Assembly (NCBI RefSeq): GCF_014201315.1
Contig: NZ_JACHDY010000001.1
Location: forward strand, 682,001 to 746,000
Length of the DNA: 64,000 bases
Reading direction: 5' to 3'
Origin: Edaphobacter lichenicola
GTDB taxonomy: Bacteria; Acidobacteriota; Terriglobia; Terriglobales; Acidobacteriaceae
In this document: piece by piece, positions 51,571 to 61,493 of the stretch
Numbering within the stretch: the first letter of the stretch is position 1
How the letters are laid out: each line of letters begins with the position of its first letter
Program-made: the position numbers and the translations under genes
The notes under the pieces: model-generated
What the model saw: the letters and a program-made list of their open reading frames with translations, nothing else
What the model was told of the DNA's origin: nothing
The model's database searches: none

Positions 51571-53604
51571 TTACTGCTTTTTGAGGACGGCTTTGCTTTG
51601 TTCGTCGGCTGCTATGACGCCTGAGAGCTTTTGAACGTCGGGATATCTGTCGGCGGGGAGGGTGACCTCGCGAACGGTATAGGTGCGGGTGTAGTGGAGG
51701 GTGTGGTCCTTGACTACGCTGGAGCTCTCATAGGAGGCGAAGTCGAGGTCGAGCTTGACGGGATCGGGGATCTCGTCGACTGCGTATCCGGAGGGAAGCT
51801 CGATGGTGTAGTCGTCCTGCTCCTGCATGGTCTCGCTAAGGTTGATCGGGATGTTGTGGCGCTCTTTGCGATCGGCGTAGAGAGCCTCGCTGCCGAGGAC
51901 GCGGGGGCGGACCATGAGCAGGGGGCCCATGGGCTTGCCGAAGTGGTCGGCGGTGAGGGAGTAGGAGGTGGTGAGGTCTTTGTTGAGAGCCTCGGCGTTC
52001 TGCACCTTGAAGTCGGAGACGGTGAAGGTGGTGAAGTCCTGGCCGAGGAGGCGCTCGAGAAACTTGGTCTGCTCTTTGGCGTCGCCGCTGATGTAGAGAT
52101 CGCGGCGGTGTTCGGAGAGGTCGCCGAAGCGCTTCTCGGTGACGGTGCCTTTGAGCGAGCCGTCGGGTTCGAGCTGGAAGGTGGCGGTGCGGCGGATGGT
52201 GTTGAGATCGGGAGAGAGGACCGGAAACTGAATGATCTGACTGTCGGGGCCTTCCACCAGAACGCCGTAGCCTCCCTGGAGGTTATGCGCAAGCTGACCG
52301 AAGGCGGTCTTGTCCCAGGTGGGATCGAAGATGAGGTAGCGGCGACCGGACTTGGCGGTGACGACACTGCGGAGCTTGGGGGAGTTGTAGCCTTTGGGGA
52401 TTTCGATAGCAGCGATCATGTGGTCGCCGACGATCGAGGGTGCGTCGGGGTCGATGACTCCGCGACGATGGTCGACCAGGACGAGAGCCCCGTGGACCCC
52501 TACCGTAGAGAGCATGGAGACGAGCAGGGTGGCTTTGTCTTTGCAGTCGCCGTAGCGGTTGTGGAAGATATCTGCGGCGTAGTGCGGTTGATGGCCGCCG
52601 ATGCCCATCTCGATGACGAAGTAGCGGACCTGCTTCTGAACGAATTCGGCGATGGCTTCGGTCTTGTCGTAGAAATCGGTCTTGTCACCGGTTAGTTCTT
52701 TGGCTCTGGCGGCGATCTCGGGTGTGGCGGTTAGGCGATCTTTCGCGAGGGTCTGGTACCACTGGCCGACGCTCTGCCAGGTGCCTTCGGTTGGCGACTG
52801 GATAGTCGGCCCGGCGTAGTGAACGGTCATGCGGCCCTCGAGCGAGGACTCCGACGGGCGAAGCTCAACCTGATCGAGGTCGATGGGAGGGACGTCCTTC
52901 ATCTCCCAGCGCCAGCGCTGATGTTCGAGGTCGATAGCCGGGAGTTCCCTGCTGTGCGCCCAGACGGTGCCGTGAATGAATCCGGGGGGCAGCTCGAGGG
53001 TGAAGCTCTGATTGAGGCGCGGGAGTTCGCTTTGAAAGAACCAGGTCTTCTCGGTGAGGTAGGGGTGCGTGCGCTGCTCGTATTCATAGGCGACGACGCC
53101 GCCGGGGTCGCGGCCGGGAGCCTCTGCCGCCCTTACCTTGAGATCCATGAAGAGGTTGCCCTGGCCGGGGTAGCCGAACTCTACCTGCTCACTGTCTTTG
53201 ACGGCGTACTCGTGTCCGTCGGGTCCGATGCTCCAGACATGCAGGGAGAGGATCTTGGTGTCCTTGTCGAAGGGGACGGCGATTCTGCCCTCGTCGCGGC
53301 CCTGGGGACGAAGGATTTTGACGACGCTGCGGAAGTGCTCGGTGGCGCTGCCGTCGGGCGCGACGGTGTAGGTGGTGTCTTCGAGAAGGACGACTGCATT
53401 GGTTTCGGGGGGATACTGGGGGACCTTTTGCTGCGCGGCGGTGCGGACCCAGTCGGGAACGTTGTCGGGCCGGGAGGCGAGCGCTGGGATCGCGGTGAAG
53501 AGGATGAGGCTAATTGTCGAGATAGATAGATGAAGTTTGCGCAATTGCTCTGCTCGCTGGTTCGTTCGTCGTGTTATCGGGTTTCGATACACTGGCAGCC
53601 CCAT
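51571..53604 (-). CDS. DUF3857 and transglutaminase-like exported protein
   Basis: 677 residues. The signal peptide (LHLSISTISLILFTAIPALA) starts about 23 residues in, so a TTG at 53544 is an alternative start. The DUF3857 domain follows (VVLLEDTTYTVAPDGSATEHFRSVVKIL). The transglutaminase core has the full triad: RYGDCKDKATLLVSMLSTVG (Cys), VGDHMIAAIEI (His) and YLIFDPTWDKTAFG (Asp). The C-terminal third is a beta-rich domain. Paired with the degenerate gene downstream (75-base gap). Function of the family is unknown. Confidence 0.88.
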   Translation of the reverse strand: MGLPVYRNPITRRTNQRAEQLRKLHLSISTISLILFTAIPALASRPDNVPDWVRTAAQQKVPQYPPETNAVVLLEDTTYTVAPDGSATEHFRSVVKILRPQGRDEGRIAVPFDKDTKILSLHVWSIGPDGHEYAVKDSEQVEFGYPGQGNLFMDLKVRAAEAPGRDPGGVVAYEYEQRTHPYLTEKTWFFQSELPRLNQSFTLELPPGFIHGTVWAHSRELPAIDLEHQRWRWEMKDVPPIDLDQVELRPSESSLEGRMTVHYAGPTIQSPTEGTWQSVGQWYQTLAKDRLTATPEIAARAKELTGDKTDFYDKTEAIAEFVQKQVRYFVIEMGIGGHQPHYAADIFHNRYGDCKDKATLLVSMLSTVGVHGALVLVDHRRGVIDPDAPSIVGDHMIAAIEIPKGYNSPKLRSVVTAKSGRRYLIFDPTWDKTAFGQLAHNLQGGYGVLVEGPDSQIIQFPVLSPDLNTIRRTATFQLEPDGSLKGTVTEKRFGDLSEHRRDLYISGDAKEQTKFLERLLGQDFTTFTVSDFKVQNAEALNKDLTTSYSLTADHFGKPMGPLLMVRPRVLGSEALYADRKERHNIPINLSETMQEQDDYTIELPSGYAVDEIPDPVKLDLDFASYESSSVVKDHTLHYTRTYTVREVTLPADRYPDVQKLSGVIAADEQSKAVLKKQ

Positions 53605-53758
53605 CGTTGAATTGGAAGCGTCCGGCTGCGTGACAGGATTGTGTACGTTTGAGAGTTATACGTGGGAGAGGAGAGTAGTTCAAGGGAATTCAGGGGACGG
53701 CACGGTACGTCGAATGGGGGATATTCCCGCTTCAGAGTTGGCTTCGGAGTTGGTGACT

Positions 53759-56700
53759 TCAGGCTGAGTGGGTGTAGCTGGTTCCCTGCAGGCGGGCTCG
53801 GGCTCGGCGGCGCAGAGCGGAGCGAAGGATGACGGCGAGGAGGAAGCAGACGACCAGGGTGGAGATGACCATGAGCCACTGGTAGTCGGCGAAGAGCATT
53901 TTGAGCTGGAGCCAGAGCGAGAGGGAGCCTACGCGGTAGACGTCGTTGCCGATGCGGTAGGAGGAGAAGTGGGAGTCGTGGAGGACGCTTACGGATTGGG
54001 AGATGTCGGAGGACTGAGAGGTTTGAAGGAAGCTGGAGAGAAAGTTGGGGATGACGGTTTTGTCGCGCAGGGCGATGACGACGACCGACTGCTTGGATCC
54101 GCTGGGCCACTCGACGCCTTCGATGAGTGCGTCGGGGATGGTGCCGGCGGTTTCGAGCTGGCCGGACTGGATGTGGTCGGAGCTGCGGACCTTCCACCAG
54201 GCGTGCTGGAGTTGCGCGAAGAAGTCCTGGGTGTCCTGGATGTGAAGGCCGCTGCCGTCGACGCTGACGGGGAGTGATGGATTGAGGCGGTTGATGGCGG
54301 GCTGATCGTCGACGGTGCCGAGGACGAGGTAGTCCTTGTGGGCGTCGGGGCGCATGCCTTCGGCGTTGGTGACGGTGACGTTGAGAACGGGGTAGCCGGT
54401 CTGGGCGCCGAAGTGGGCCATCAGGGTGAGGTAGAGCTCGATCTCTTCGGGGCCTGGGGTGTCGGGCAGGACGACGGCGGTGTCGGAGAGGTCGGCTTTG
54501 CGGGTGAAGGGGTAGCCGGCGTTGGCGAAGATCTCGAGGTTTGGCAGAACGGCCAGGTGGGGAATGTCCTTGAGGTCGAGGTAGGAGTCTTTGAGGATGG
54601 AGCCCAGGAGGTTCGGCGAGGTTGGGTCGGGGCAGTCGGTTTTTTTGGCGAGTTGGAAGAAGAAGCGCAGCAGGATGGAGTTCGAGAAGGGACGCATGTC
54701 CGAGACGGGGAATGGGACGATGCGCGCGGGGGAGGCTTTGTCGGTGTGCGAGAGCGGGGTTGAGTTGATATAGGCGTCGTTGAGATAGACCTGGAGGGAG
54801 CTGTCGTCTGAGAGGGGGACGCCGTTGTAGCGATAGGCGAGATGGAAGCCGAGATTCTGGCGGGTGCCGTAGAAGAGGTCGGGCGGGAGGCGCAGAAAGA
54901 GGGCCACCGGGTTGGAGCCGTCGGTCTGGAGGCTGCTGGTTTGGAGGAGGTCGCCGATGGGAGTGTTTTTGTCGGTGCTGAGCCAGCGTGGTGCGTCGTC
55001 GGCTTCGCGCGAGGCAGGCATTTTGATGGCGGGGATACGCACGCGATCGCCGCTGAGGAGGTCGCGCTGGAGGGTGAGCGCAAGGGCTGCGCTGAGGAGG
55101 TCGGCGTCGGTCTCGCCGGTCAGGATGAGGAGCTTTGAGTAGGGGTCCGAGGGGTTCGGCCGCATGACGACGGTGGGGCCGGCGATGGAGTTGATCTGGA
55201 GTTCGGCGGGAAACGATGGGCCATTTTGGCCGATGACGATTGCGTTGCCGGCGGGGATGGTTCCGACTGTGACTGGGAAGCGGATGGGGCGGGAGTCGGC
55301 GAGGAGTCCGAGCCACGAGGCGAGGATGCCTGCGGCCTGAAGGGCCTTCGGAGACGGCTGGCCGAGGAAGACGATGGGGATGACGGGATGAGGATTGACG
55401 AGCGGATCGTAGAACGGCGCGGGGAGGAGCTTGAGATCGTCGTGCAACTGGCTGAGGGATCCGGCGAACTCGATGGTGGAGCTGTTGTCGATGTGTGCCC
55501 AGAGGGTGGAGTGGGCGGGGTCTTCGCACTGTGAGGCGTAGTGGCCGACGAACTCGAAGGTGAGCTGATTGTCTCGTGTCAGGGCATCGACTGGCAGCGT
55601 GACGGTCGATTCGAGCAGGTCGGTGCTTTGGGCTGGAACGGGATTTGTAACTGTCTGGGTGGCTTGAGTGGCGCCGGTGGGGTGTGGGTCGACGACGGGG
55701 AGGGTCGCGAAGAGGGTGCCGTTCAGGCTCACCTTGAGATGGCTGAGCGATGGAATGAGACCGGGCGAGACGTGGTAGCGAAGATGCATCGTCGCGGTCT
55801 TGACGACCTGCGTCTGCGGCAGTGCGAAGTGGATCGTGTTGAAGGCGTCGAGGCCCTGCATGACGATGGTTCGTGGGACGCCCAGATCGGAGAGGCTGAC
55901 GACTCTGTCGAAGGTGTCCGGCGGCGCGGCGGCAGCTTGTGCAGCGGTCAGTCGAGCGGCGTATGCCTTGTAGGAGAGGAATGGTTTCACCGCAGGCGGG
56001 TTTTGAGGTGGCTGCTGGGTTTCGGTCGAAGGCGGGTTCTGGGCTGCAGGGGCGGGGGCTAGTGGAAGAGTTTGAGCTGGAGGCGCGGTTTGAGCCGGTG
56101 GTGGGGTGCTGGCATCATTCTGCAGCAAAAAATGTGTAGTGTGAAGCGGGTGAACCTGAGCGAAGAGAGCGGAAGAGCTCACCAGCAGGGCGAGGACGAG
56201 AAGCGGTACGACGCTGGGAGCCAGATTACCGTTGGACGATGGTTCTTTTGCTTTGGCGCCGCTGCGAAAGGTTCGGACGAAGCCTTGCCCGGCGAGTTGG
56301 ACGATGCGGCGCAGGCTGGTGAGTGGTCTGTCTGCCTCGCGTGTCTCTCCCCAGCCTAGCCAGGTGTCGGCGCGGGAGTAGAGGACCATGGTGAGCGCCT
56401 CTTCTTCAAGGAGGGTGAGCGGGTCGAACTGGGCGCGCAAGGTGTTGCCTTCGATTCCTACCACGGTAGCGGGTAGGGTGGCTTTGCCGTCGAGAACCGG
56501 CAGGGTGAGTTTGACGGCGTCGCCGATGCGGCCGGTGAAGGCGCGCTCGATGCGGACCATGAGACCGCCGCTGGACATGTCGCTGGTGACACCGCGGACG
56601 ATGGTTCCATTGCCGAGCTCTACGTCGGCGGGGACGGACATGGGAAGACGGACGGCCTGGCGGCGCTGACGACTCTCCCAGGCGACGGAGGTGGCGACGC

Positions 56701-58429
56701 CGAGGATCATCATGTTGAAGCAGGCCCAGAGGAGGTTCATCAGAATGGTTCCAGGGTGGCCTCCGTCGTACATGTCCGCGATGAAGTGAAGCGGGGAGGG
56801 TGTTCCGGCGCCGGGAAACTGAATGAATCTGGGGATGGCGCAGAGGATGCCGATGGCGTTGAGCGCTGAGAGGAAGAGGAAGGGCTGGGCGATGCGCGAG
56901 TCAAAGAACCGGCGCGTGACGACGCCTCCCTTCGCGGTTACGTCGAAGTTGCCGAATCGGGGGTTGAGGAAGGCGAAGAGTGTGGGAAGAAGGATGTAAG
57001 GCGCGAGGACTGTCTCGTAGATCTGGTTCCAGAAGGAGTGGCGATGCTGGCCCTGGATGCGGGAGTTGGCGATGTTAGCGAGTACGAGGTGCGGGAGGGC
57101 GTAGGCGAAGATAAGCAGCCAGTAGCCGGGGAGATTGACGTGTCCGAAGATGAGGTAGACGAGCGGCGCTGTGAGGAAGATGAGACGCGGCAGAGCGTAG
57201 AGGAAGTGCGTCATCGCGTTGAAGTAGCAGAGACGCTGGGCTGCGCTGAGGCCGCGGGCAAAGAGCGGGTTTTCGGTGCGGAGGATCTGGACCATGCCGC
57301 GGGCCCAGCGGATGCGCTGGCGGATGTGGCCGCTGAGGCGTTCGGTGGCGAGGCCTGCTGCCTGCGGGATGTTGATGTAGGCGGTGTTCCAGCCGTTCCT
57401 CTGCATGCGGAGGGAGGTGTGGGCGTCTTCGGTGACGGTTTCGACGGCGATGCCGCCGATCTGGTCGAGGGCGGAGCGGCGGAGGACGGCGCATGAGCCG
57501 CAGAAGAAGGTCGCGTTCCAAAAGTCGTTGCCGTCCTGGACGATGCCGTTGAAGAGCTCGCCTTCGTTGGGGATCGTGCGGAACTGGTCCAGATTGCGCT
57601 CGAAGGGATCGGGCGAATAGAAGTGATGCGGGGTCTGCAGCATTCCGAGCTTTTTGTCGCGGAGGAACCAACCCATGGTGATCTGCAGGAAGCTTCGGGT
57701 GGGGACGTGATCACAGTCGAAGATGACGACGTAGCGAGAGTTGAGCTGGGCGAGGGCGTGGTTGATGTTGCCGGCCTTCGCGTGCTGGTTGTCGTCGCGC
57801 GTCATGTAGCCGATGCCGGCGTCTGCGGCGAACTGGCGAAACTCTTCGCGCTTGCCGTCGTCGAGGAGATAGACGTTGAGCCTGTCGGAGGGCCAGTCGA
57901 TGTTCAGGGCGGCGAGGGCGGTGTACTTTACGAGGCTGAGCGGCTCGTTATAGGTGGGGATGAGGAGATCGACGGCGGGCCACTGGGCGATCTCGTCGGG
58001 CAAGGAGACGGGCGTGCGGCGCAGCGGCCAGAGCGTCTGGAAGTAGCCGAGAAAGAGAACGACGAAGGCGTAGAACTCGGCGAAGAGGAGGAGGCAGATG
58101 AAGAAGCCGTCGAGAACGCTCCAGGTCGAGCCGGGATCGAAGAAGAACTTGAGGGTGGTCGAGACTCGCCAGAAGCCGTAGCGGAAGGTGGAGAACATCG
58201 AGGCCAGCATGAGCGTCAGGGTGACGAGGTAGGAGCCGGAGCTGCGGTCCATCCAGATGACCAGGGCTACGGTGAGGATGCCGAGGACGATCTGCTGGGG
58301 CCAAGTGAGCTCCAGAATGCCGGTGAATGCTAGAAGAAATACTCCGCCGAGAAGGATGAGAAAGCGTAGGGCTTTGTAGAAGAGAGCGTCACCTGATTGA
58401 AGTTGGTCGAAGAGAGGGCCCTCCCTCAT
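53759..58429 (-). CDS. bcsAB: Cellulose synthase, BcsA-BcsB fusion
   Basis: 1556 residues. BcsA part: transmembrane helices, then the GT2 core with DDG (190-192), DCD (238-240), TED (333-335) and QRIRW (371-375), more helices, and a PilZ-type c-di-GMP site around residue 600 (RQRRQAVRLP, then SDMSSGG). The BcsB part, about residues 740-1540, has repeated carbohydrate-binding and flavodoxin-like segments (VVSLSDLGVPRTIVMQGLDA, VVIGQNGPSFPAEL) and a final helix, WLMVISTLVVCFLLAVILRSAL. It makes and translocates beta-1,4-glucan under c-di-GMP control. It overlaps bcsQ as ATGA. No bcsC or bcsZ is seen downstream. Confidence 0.95.
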   Translation of the reverse strand: MREGPLFDQLQSGDALFYKALRFLILLGGVFLLAFTGILELTWPQQIVLGILTVALVIWMDRSSGSYLVTLTLMLASMFSTFRYGFWRVSTTLKFFFDPGSTWSVLDGFFICLLLFAEFYAFVVLFLGYFQTLWPLRRTPVSLPDEIAQWPAVDLLIPTYNEPLSLVKYTALAALNIDWPSDRLNVYLLDDGKREEFRQFAADAGIGYMTRDDNQHAKAGNINHALAQLNSRYVVIFDCDHVPTRSFLQITMGWFLRDKKLGMLQTPHHFYSPDPFERNLDQFRTIPNEGELFNGIVQDGNDFWNATFFCGSCAVLRRSALDQIGGIAVETVTEDAHTSLRMQRNGWNTAYINIPQAAGLATERLSGHIRQRIRWARGMVQILRTENPLFARGLSAAQRLCYFNAMTHFLYALPRLIFLTAPLVYLIFGHVNLPGYWLLIFAYALPHLVLANIANSRIQGQHRHSFWNQIYETVLAPYILLPTLFAFLNPRFGNFDVTAKGGVVTRRFFDSRIAQPFLFLSALNAIGILCAIPRFIQFPGAGTPSPLHFIADMYDGGHPGTILMNLLWACFNMMILGVATSVAWESRQRRQAVRLPMSVPADVELGNGTIVRGVTSDMSSGGLMVRIERAFTGRIGDAVKLTLPVLDGKATLPATVVGIEGNTLRAQFDPLTLLEEEALTMVLYSRADTWLGWGETREADRPLTSLRRIVQLAGQGFVRTFRSGAKAKEPSSNGNLAPSVVPLLVLALLVSSSALFAQVHPLHTTHFLLQNDASTPPPAQTAPPAQTLPLAPAPAAQNPPSTETQQPPQNPPAVKPFLSYKAYAARLTAAQAAAAPPDTFDRVVSLSDLGVPRTIVMQGLDAFNTIHFALPQTQVVKTATMHLRYHVSPGLIPSLSHLKVSLNGTLFATLPVVDPHPTGATQATQTVTNPVPAQSTDLLESTVTLPVDALTRDNQLTFEFVGHYASQCEDPAHSTLWAHIDNSSTIEFAGSLSQLHDDLKLLPAPFYDPLVNPHPVIPIVFLGQPSPKALQAAGILASWLGLLADSRPIRFPVTVGTIPAGNAIVIGQNGPSFPAELQINSIAGPTVVMRPNPSDPYSKLLILTGETDADLLSAALALTLQRDLLSGDRVRIPAIKMPASREADDAPRWLSTDKNTPIGDLLQTSSLQTDGSNPVALFLRLPPDLFYGTRQNLGFHLAYRYNGVPLSDDSSLQVYLNDAYINSTPLSHTDKASPARIVPFPVSDMRPFSNSILLRFFFQLAKKTDCPDPTSPNLLGSILKDSYLDLKDIPHLAVLPNLEIFANAGYPFTRKADLSDTAVVLPDTPGPEEIELYLTLMAHFGAQTGYPVLNVTVTNAEGMRPDAHKDYLVLGTVDDQPAINRLNPSLPVSVDGSGLHIQDTQDFFAQLQHAWWKVRSSDHIQSGQLETAGTIPDALIEGVEWPSGSKQSVVVIALRDKTVIPNFLSSFLQTSQSSDISQSVSVLHDSHFSSYRIGNDVYRVGSLSLWLQLKMLFADYQWLMVISTLVVCFLLAVILRSALRRRARARLQGTSYTHSA

Positions 58430-60810
58430 CGCTCGCTCCAGCGAACGTTGCGGAAGCCCGCGGTGGCCGGTGCGGCGACGGTGCGGAGCCAGGTGGCGAG
58501 GTTCAGATAGTCTTCGGCGACGGGTGCGTCTGGAGCATAGTCGACTACGGTCATGCCCTCGGCCAGAGCTTCGCTGACGGACTGGGCGCGACGGATAACA
58601 AAGGGGAGGAGGCGATCTCCTAACTGCCGGCGCATCACCTCACGGACGTCGAGGTGCAGTGGCAGCGAGGTGTCGAACTGATTGAGGACGTAGAAGGGCT
58701 GCAGGGGGCGGCCATCGCCGTCGTTGACGCCGCTGAAGAACTTTTCGACGGTCTGCAGACTGATGACAGAGTTCATGTCGGGCGCGACGGGAACGAGAAT
58801 GGTAGGGCTCATGCGGGCCATGCGGCGAACGATCCAGCTGGAGCCGACGGTGAGGTCGAGCAGAATGCGGTGGGCGCCACGGCCGTTGCTGATGATCTCT
58901 TCGGCGAGAAGCTCCTGTGCTTCCTCGTCGGTTTGCTTCTGGTCGACGTCGTAGCTGACGAGGTAGATGGGAGCATCGGTGCTGCCGCTGGGAGGCGAGA
59001 AGGTGCGGACGGTTCCGTGGCGAAGCTCGCTGGCGCCGAAGTAGAACGGCAGCAGACCATGTGAGGTGGTGTCGGTGAGCAGAACTTTTTCTCCCATGGA
59101 GGAGAGAGCTCGCCCGACGGTGGCGACGAGGCTGGTTTTGCCGACTCCGCCGGCGAGGGAGAAGACGGCGAGGACGGGGGTCCGGGTCTCCTTTTGACGC
59201 ACGGGCGCTGCCTCGGGTTGATCCTGTCCGGGCTGTTCGAAGACACCTTTGAGGGCGTACCAGCGGGCGGCGACGCGCTCCCTGGAGTGCTGGAGGGTGT
59301 CGGCCACCGAGGATTGAGAGGGTGGCTGCTGCTGCGGTGCGAGTGGCTTTGGAACGACGGGCTGCGCGGGCGAGGCGTAGAGCCAGGCCGGGCCGGCAGG
59401 ATCTGACTGGAAGGCAGGTCGCGCGGAGGCTAGAGGCGCGGGCTCAGGAGATGGGTCTGCGGAGCTGCGACGCGGCGGGTCGGATGGATTGTGCGGCTGC
59501 TGATAGTCGAAGTCGTCCTGGGCTCGGCGGCCGCGGGTGGAGTCGGAGGGGACCAGCGCTTGAGAGAACGGAGAGACGGGCCTTGCAGGTGTGGAAGAGA
59601 TCGGCGGCGCAGACCGAAAGGCTCCCGATAGTCTGGGGCGGGGCGGTGTGGCCGGGGAAAGATTCGACGAAGAGTCTCGAGTGGAATCGAGCGGAGTATC
59701 AGCCGATGTCCTCGAATGATCCTTGACGGATGGAGACCGCTGATCCGGATTGGCTGCGGAAGCCGCGGGGGCCGGTTCGCTTTGAGACGCCGGTGCGTCG
59801 GCACGGGGCTGAGGATCGGTGCGGCGTTGACCCAGCAGCGGGGCCGCACCTTCGTTTGAGGACGGTGGAGGCGGCGGTGCGGGCTGTTCGGAGGTGGGCT
59901 TCATATCCTGGGATAAAAGAGGTGCAGGCGCAGCTCGGTTTTGCGTAGGAATTAAATGTCTGATTGGATCAGGAGTAGTGTACTCGGCTTGAGAGTCGTC
60001 GGGGCCGCGATAAATCTGGCGGACACCGGAGGCTTCATCTGGGCGGTAGCCCTGGGGGCGGCGTGGGGTCATATTCTGCTTAACGTAGACACGCTGCTCG
60101 GGTTGGATTGGATCGCTGGACTGGACTGGATCGCTGGGCTGGATTGGATCGTTGCTCAAGGGCGATTCCTGTGGAGAACCGGCCGGTTGGTGGAGTGCGG
60201 CTTCGGTAGCCGGTTGATGGTTTGGCTGGGGGTGCGCCTGGGTTGGGGTTTGAGCATGAGGAGTGTAGGGGTCCGAGGTCCGGCCGGGCAGCTCTGGAGC
60301 GTCTTCGGAGGCTCTGCGACGAATCTCCGAGTCGGCATAGCGAGCGGCCTGTCGCTGGGCGGAGGCGTGGGCCTCTGCAATCTCACGTTCTTCGCGGCGG
60401 GCGGCAGCTTCGGCGACGGCGGCGACTTCGGCCCGGCGAGCGGCTTCGAGACGTTCGGCTGCAGCGGTTCGAGCGGCTTCTTCTGCTTCGCGCAACGCAC
60501 GCCGTCTGTGGGAGTCGGAGTCTTCGGAGTAGGGATCGAGTGCGACCTTCGATGCGTTGCGTGCGGCGGCATCGGCGGTTGCGGCGGCGTCTTCGGCCTC
60601 AGCCTGAGCCAGGAGCGCCTGCTCCCGCACCTGCTCGGCGGCGCGATGTCTGAGCTGCGCACGATACTCACGACGCGATGCTGAGAAGTCGCGATACTTG
60701 GCTCCATGAAGATTTGCCCAGGAATAAAGTACAGCAACGTCTTCAGGTGTTTCCGTTACTGCGAGATCTTCGACCTTGTCGGTGGTCTTGTCTGTGCCGC
60801 GAGAGTCCAT
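58426..60810 (-). CDS. bcsQ: BcsQ/YhjQ-type ParA ATPase with BcsR-like N-terminus and long disordered linker
   Basis: About 794 residues from the ATG at 60810; the open frame continues to 60906. N-terminus: a short domain, DVAVLYSWANLHGAKYRDFS, which resembles BcsR-type proteins. Then an Ala/Glu-rich coiled-coil helix (about residues 50-160), a Pro/Ser-rich disordered region of some 380 residues, and a C-terminal ParA/MinD ATPase with Walker A FSLAGGVGKTSL and LVPVAPDMNSVISLQTVEKFF. BcsQ-type ATPases are thought to localise or assemble cellulose synthase. Fusion of an R-like and a Q domain is inferred. Confidence 0.85.
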   Translation of the reverse strand: MDSRGTDKTTDKVEDLAVTETPEDVAVLYSWANLHGAKYRDFSASRREYRAQLRHRAAEQVREQALLAQAEAEDAAATADAAARNASKVALDPYSEDSDSHRRRALREAEEAARTAAAERLEAARRAEVAAVAEAAARREEREIAEAHASAQRQAARYADSEIRRRASEDAPELPGRTSDPYTPHAQTPTQAHPQPNHQPATEAALHQPAGSPQESPLSNDPIQPSDPVQSSDPIQPEQRVYVKQNMTPRRPQGYRPDEASGVRQIYRGPDDSQAEYTTPDPIRHLIPTQNRAAPAPLLSQDMKPTSEQPAPPPPPSSNEGAAPLLGQRRTDPQPRADAPASQSEPAPAASAANPDQRSPSVKDHSRTSADTPLDSTRDSSSNLSPATPPRPRLSGAFRSAPPISSTPARPVSPFSQALVPSDSTRGRRAQDDFDYQQPHNPSDPPRRSSADPSPEPAPLASARPAFQSDPAGPAWLYASPAQPVVPKPLAPQQQPPSQSSVADTLQHSRERVAARWYALKGVFEQPGQDQPEAAPVRQKETRTPVLAVFSLAGGVGKTSLVATVGRALSSMGEKVLLTDTTSHGLLPFYFGASELRHGTVRTFSPPSGSTDAPIYLVSYDVDQKQTDEEAQELLAEEIISNGRGAHRILLDLTVGSSWIVRRMARMSPTILVPVAPDMNSVISLQTVEKFFSGVNDGDGRPLQPFYVLNQFDTSLPLHLDVREVMRRQLGDRLLPFVIRRAQSVSEALAEGMTVVDYAPDAPVAEDYLNLATWLRTVAAPATAGFRNVRWSER

Positions 60811-61224
60811 AGCTCTTGGTCCTGTGAGTTTGGTGAAGCGGTTTCTTTCAGTTTGAACTGCGCCGGTTCGCTGCCAGTTCAAAATAGGTGGTTGCACCCG
60901 TTCCAATGCAATAGCCTGAGGCTACTGTGGGTAGTACCCCAAGTCAATGAAACCGTCGTGCGACTTAAGTGTGAGAATGCAATGGGGGCGCGGGTTTTCG
61001 CATCAATCGCAGCTGAATTTGGGGTGAAAACAGGCTTCCGGAATGGAACTTTTTGGGTTTGATCCTGAAAGAACCTGCTCGTGGCGTATCCAGGCGTCAC
61101 TTGAGCGGGGAGTCTTCTTCGGCTTTCCTGCCGGTGAAAGGGGGAAAGAGGGTAAAAGCTTGCGGTGGCGCTGGTTGAAGGCAATATTCCCCTGTCTAAA
61201 TGTGCTAACTTGGTAGTGTGGTCT
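60811..61224. other. Non-coding spacer between bcsQ and tRNA-Lys
   Basis: Some 410 bases that must hold the cellulose operon promoter (minus) and the tRNA promoter (plus). TTGAAG followed 16 bases later by TAAATG lies 20-40 bases before tRNA-Lys as a possible promoter. Nothing else stands out. Confidence 0.4.
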
Positions 61225-61300
61225 GAGAGCGTAGCTCAGTTGGTAGAGCATCGCCCTTTTAAGGCGTTGGTCCTGGGTTCGAGCCCCAGCGCTCTCACCA
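61225..61300 (+). tRNA. tRNA-Lys (TTT)
   Basis: A 76-base cloverleaf with encoded CCA. Acceptor GAGAGCG/CGCTCTC is perfect, the D-loop contains AGTTGGTA, anticodon loop CTTTTAA gives TTT, and the T-loop TTCGAGC is standard. Confidence 0.98.
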
Positions 61301-61493
61301 TAACTATTCCATAATCAGCTATCTATACCACTTTCTAAATGGTCGAGATTAAGAAATCGTTTCGGCCGGACAGGGGAGATCTTCCAGCGGTGAGGCTCGC
61401 GCCAACTGGTCGCGGGATGTCTACGCCAGATGATGGGAGATCAAGGTGCAATAGCGCTCGATCTCGTCTTTTTGGTAGAAGGGGCCACGTAAG

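Noticed and set aside
53574..55529. 651-codon minus-strand frame inside the bcsAB 3' region
   Set aside because: Out-of-frame Pro/Arg-rich shadow; the bcsAB frame runs through the same bases with family-typical sequence.
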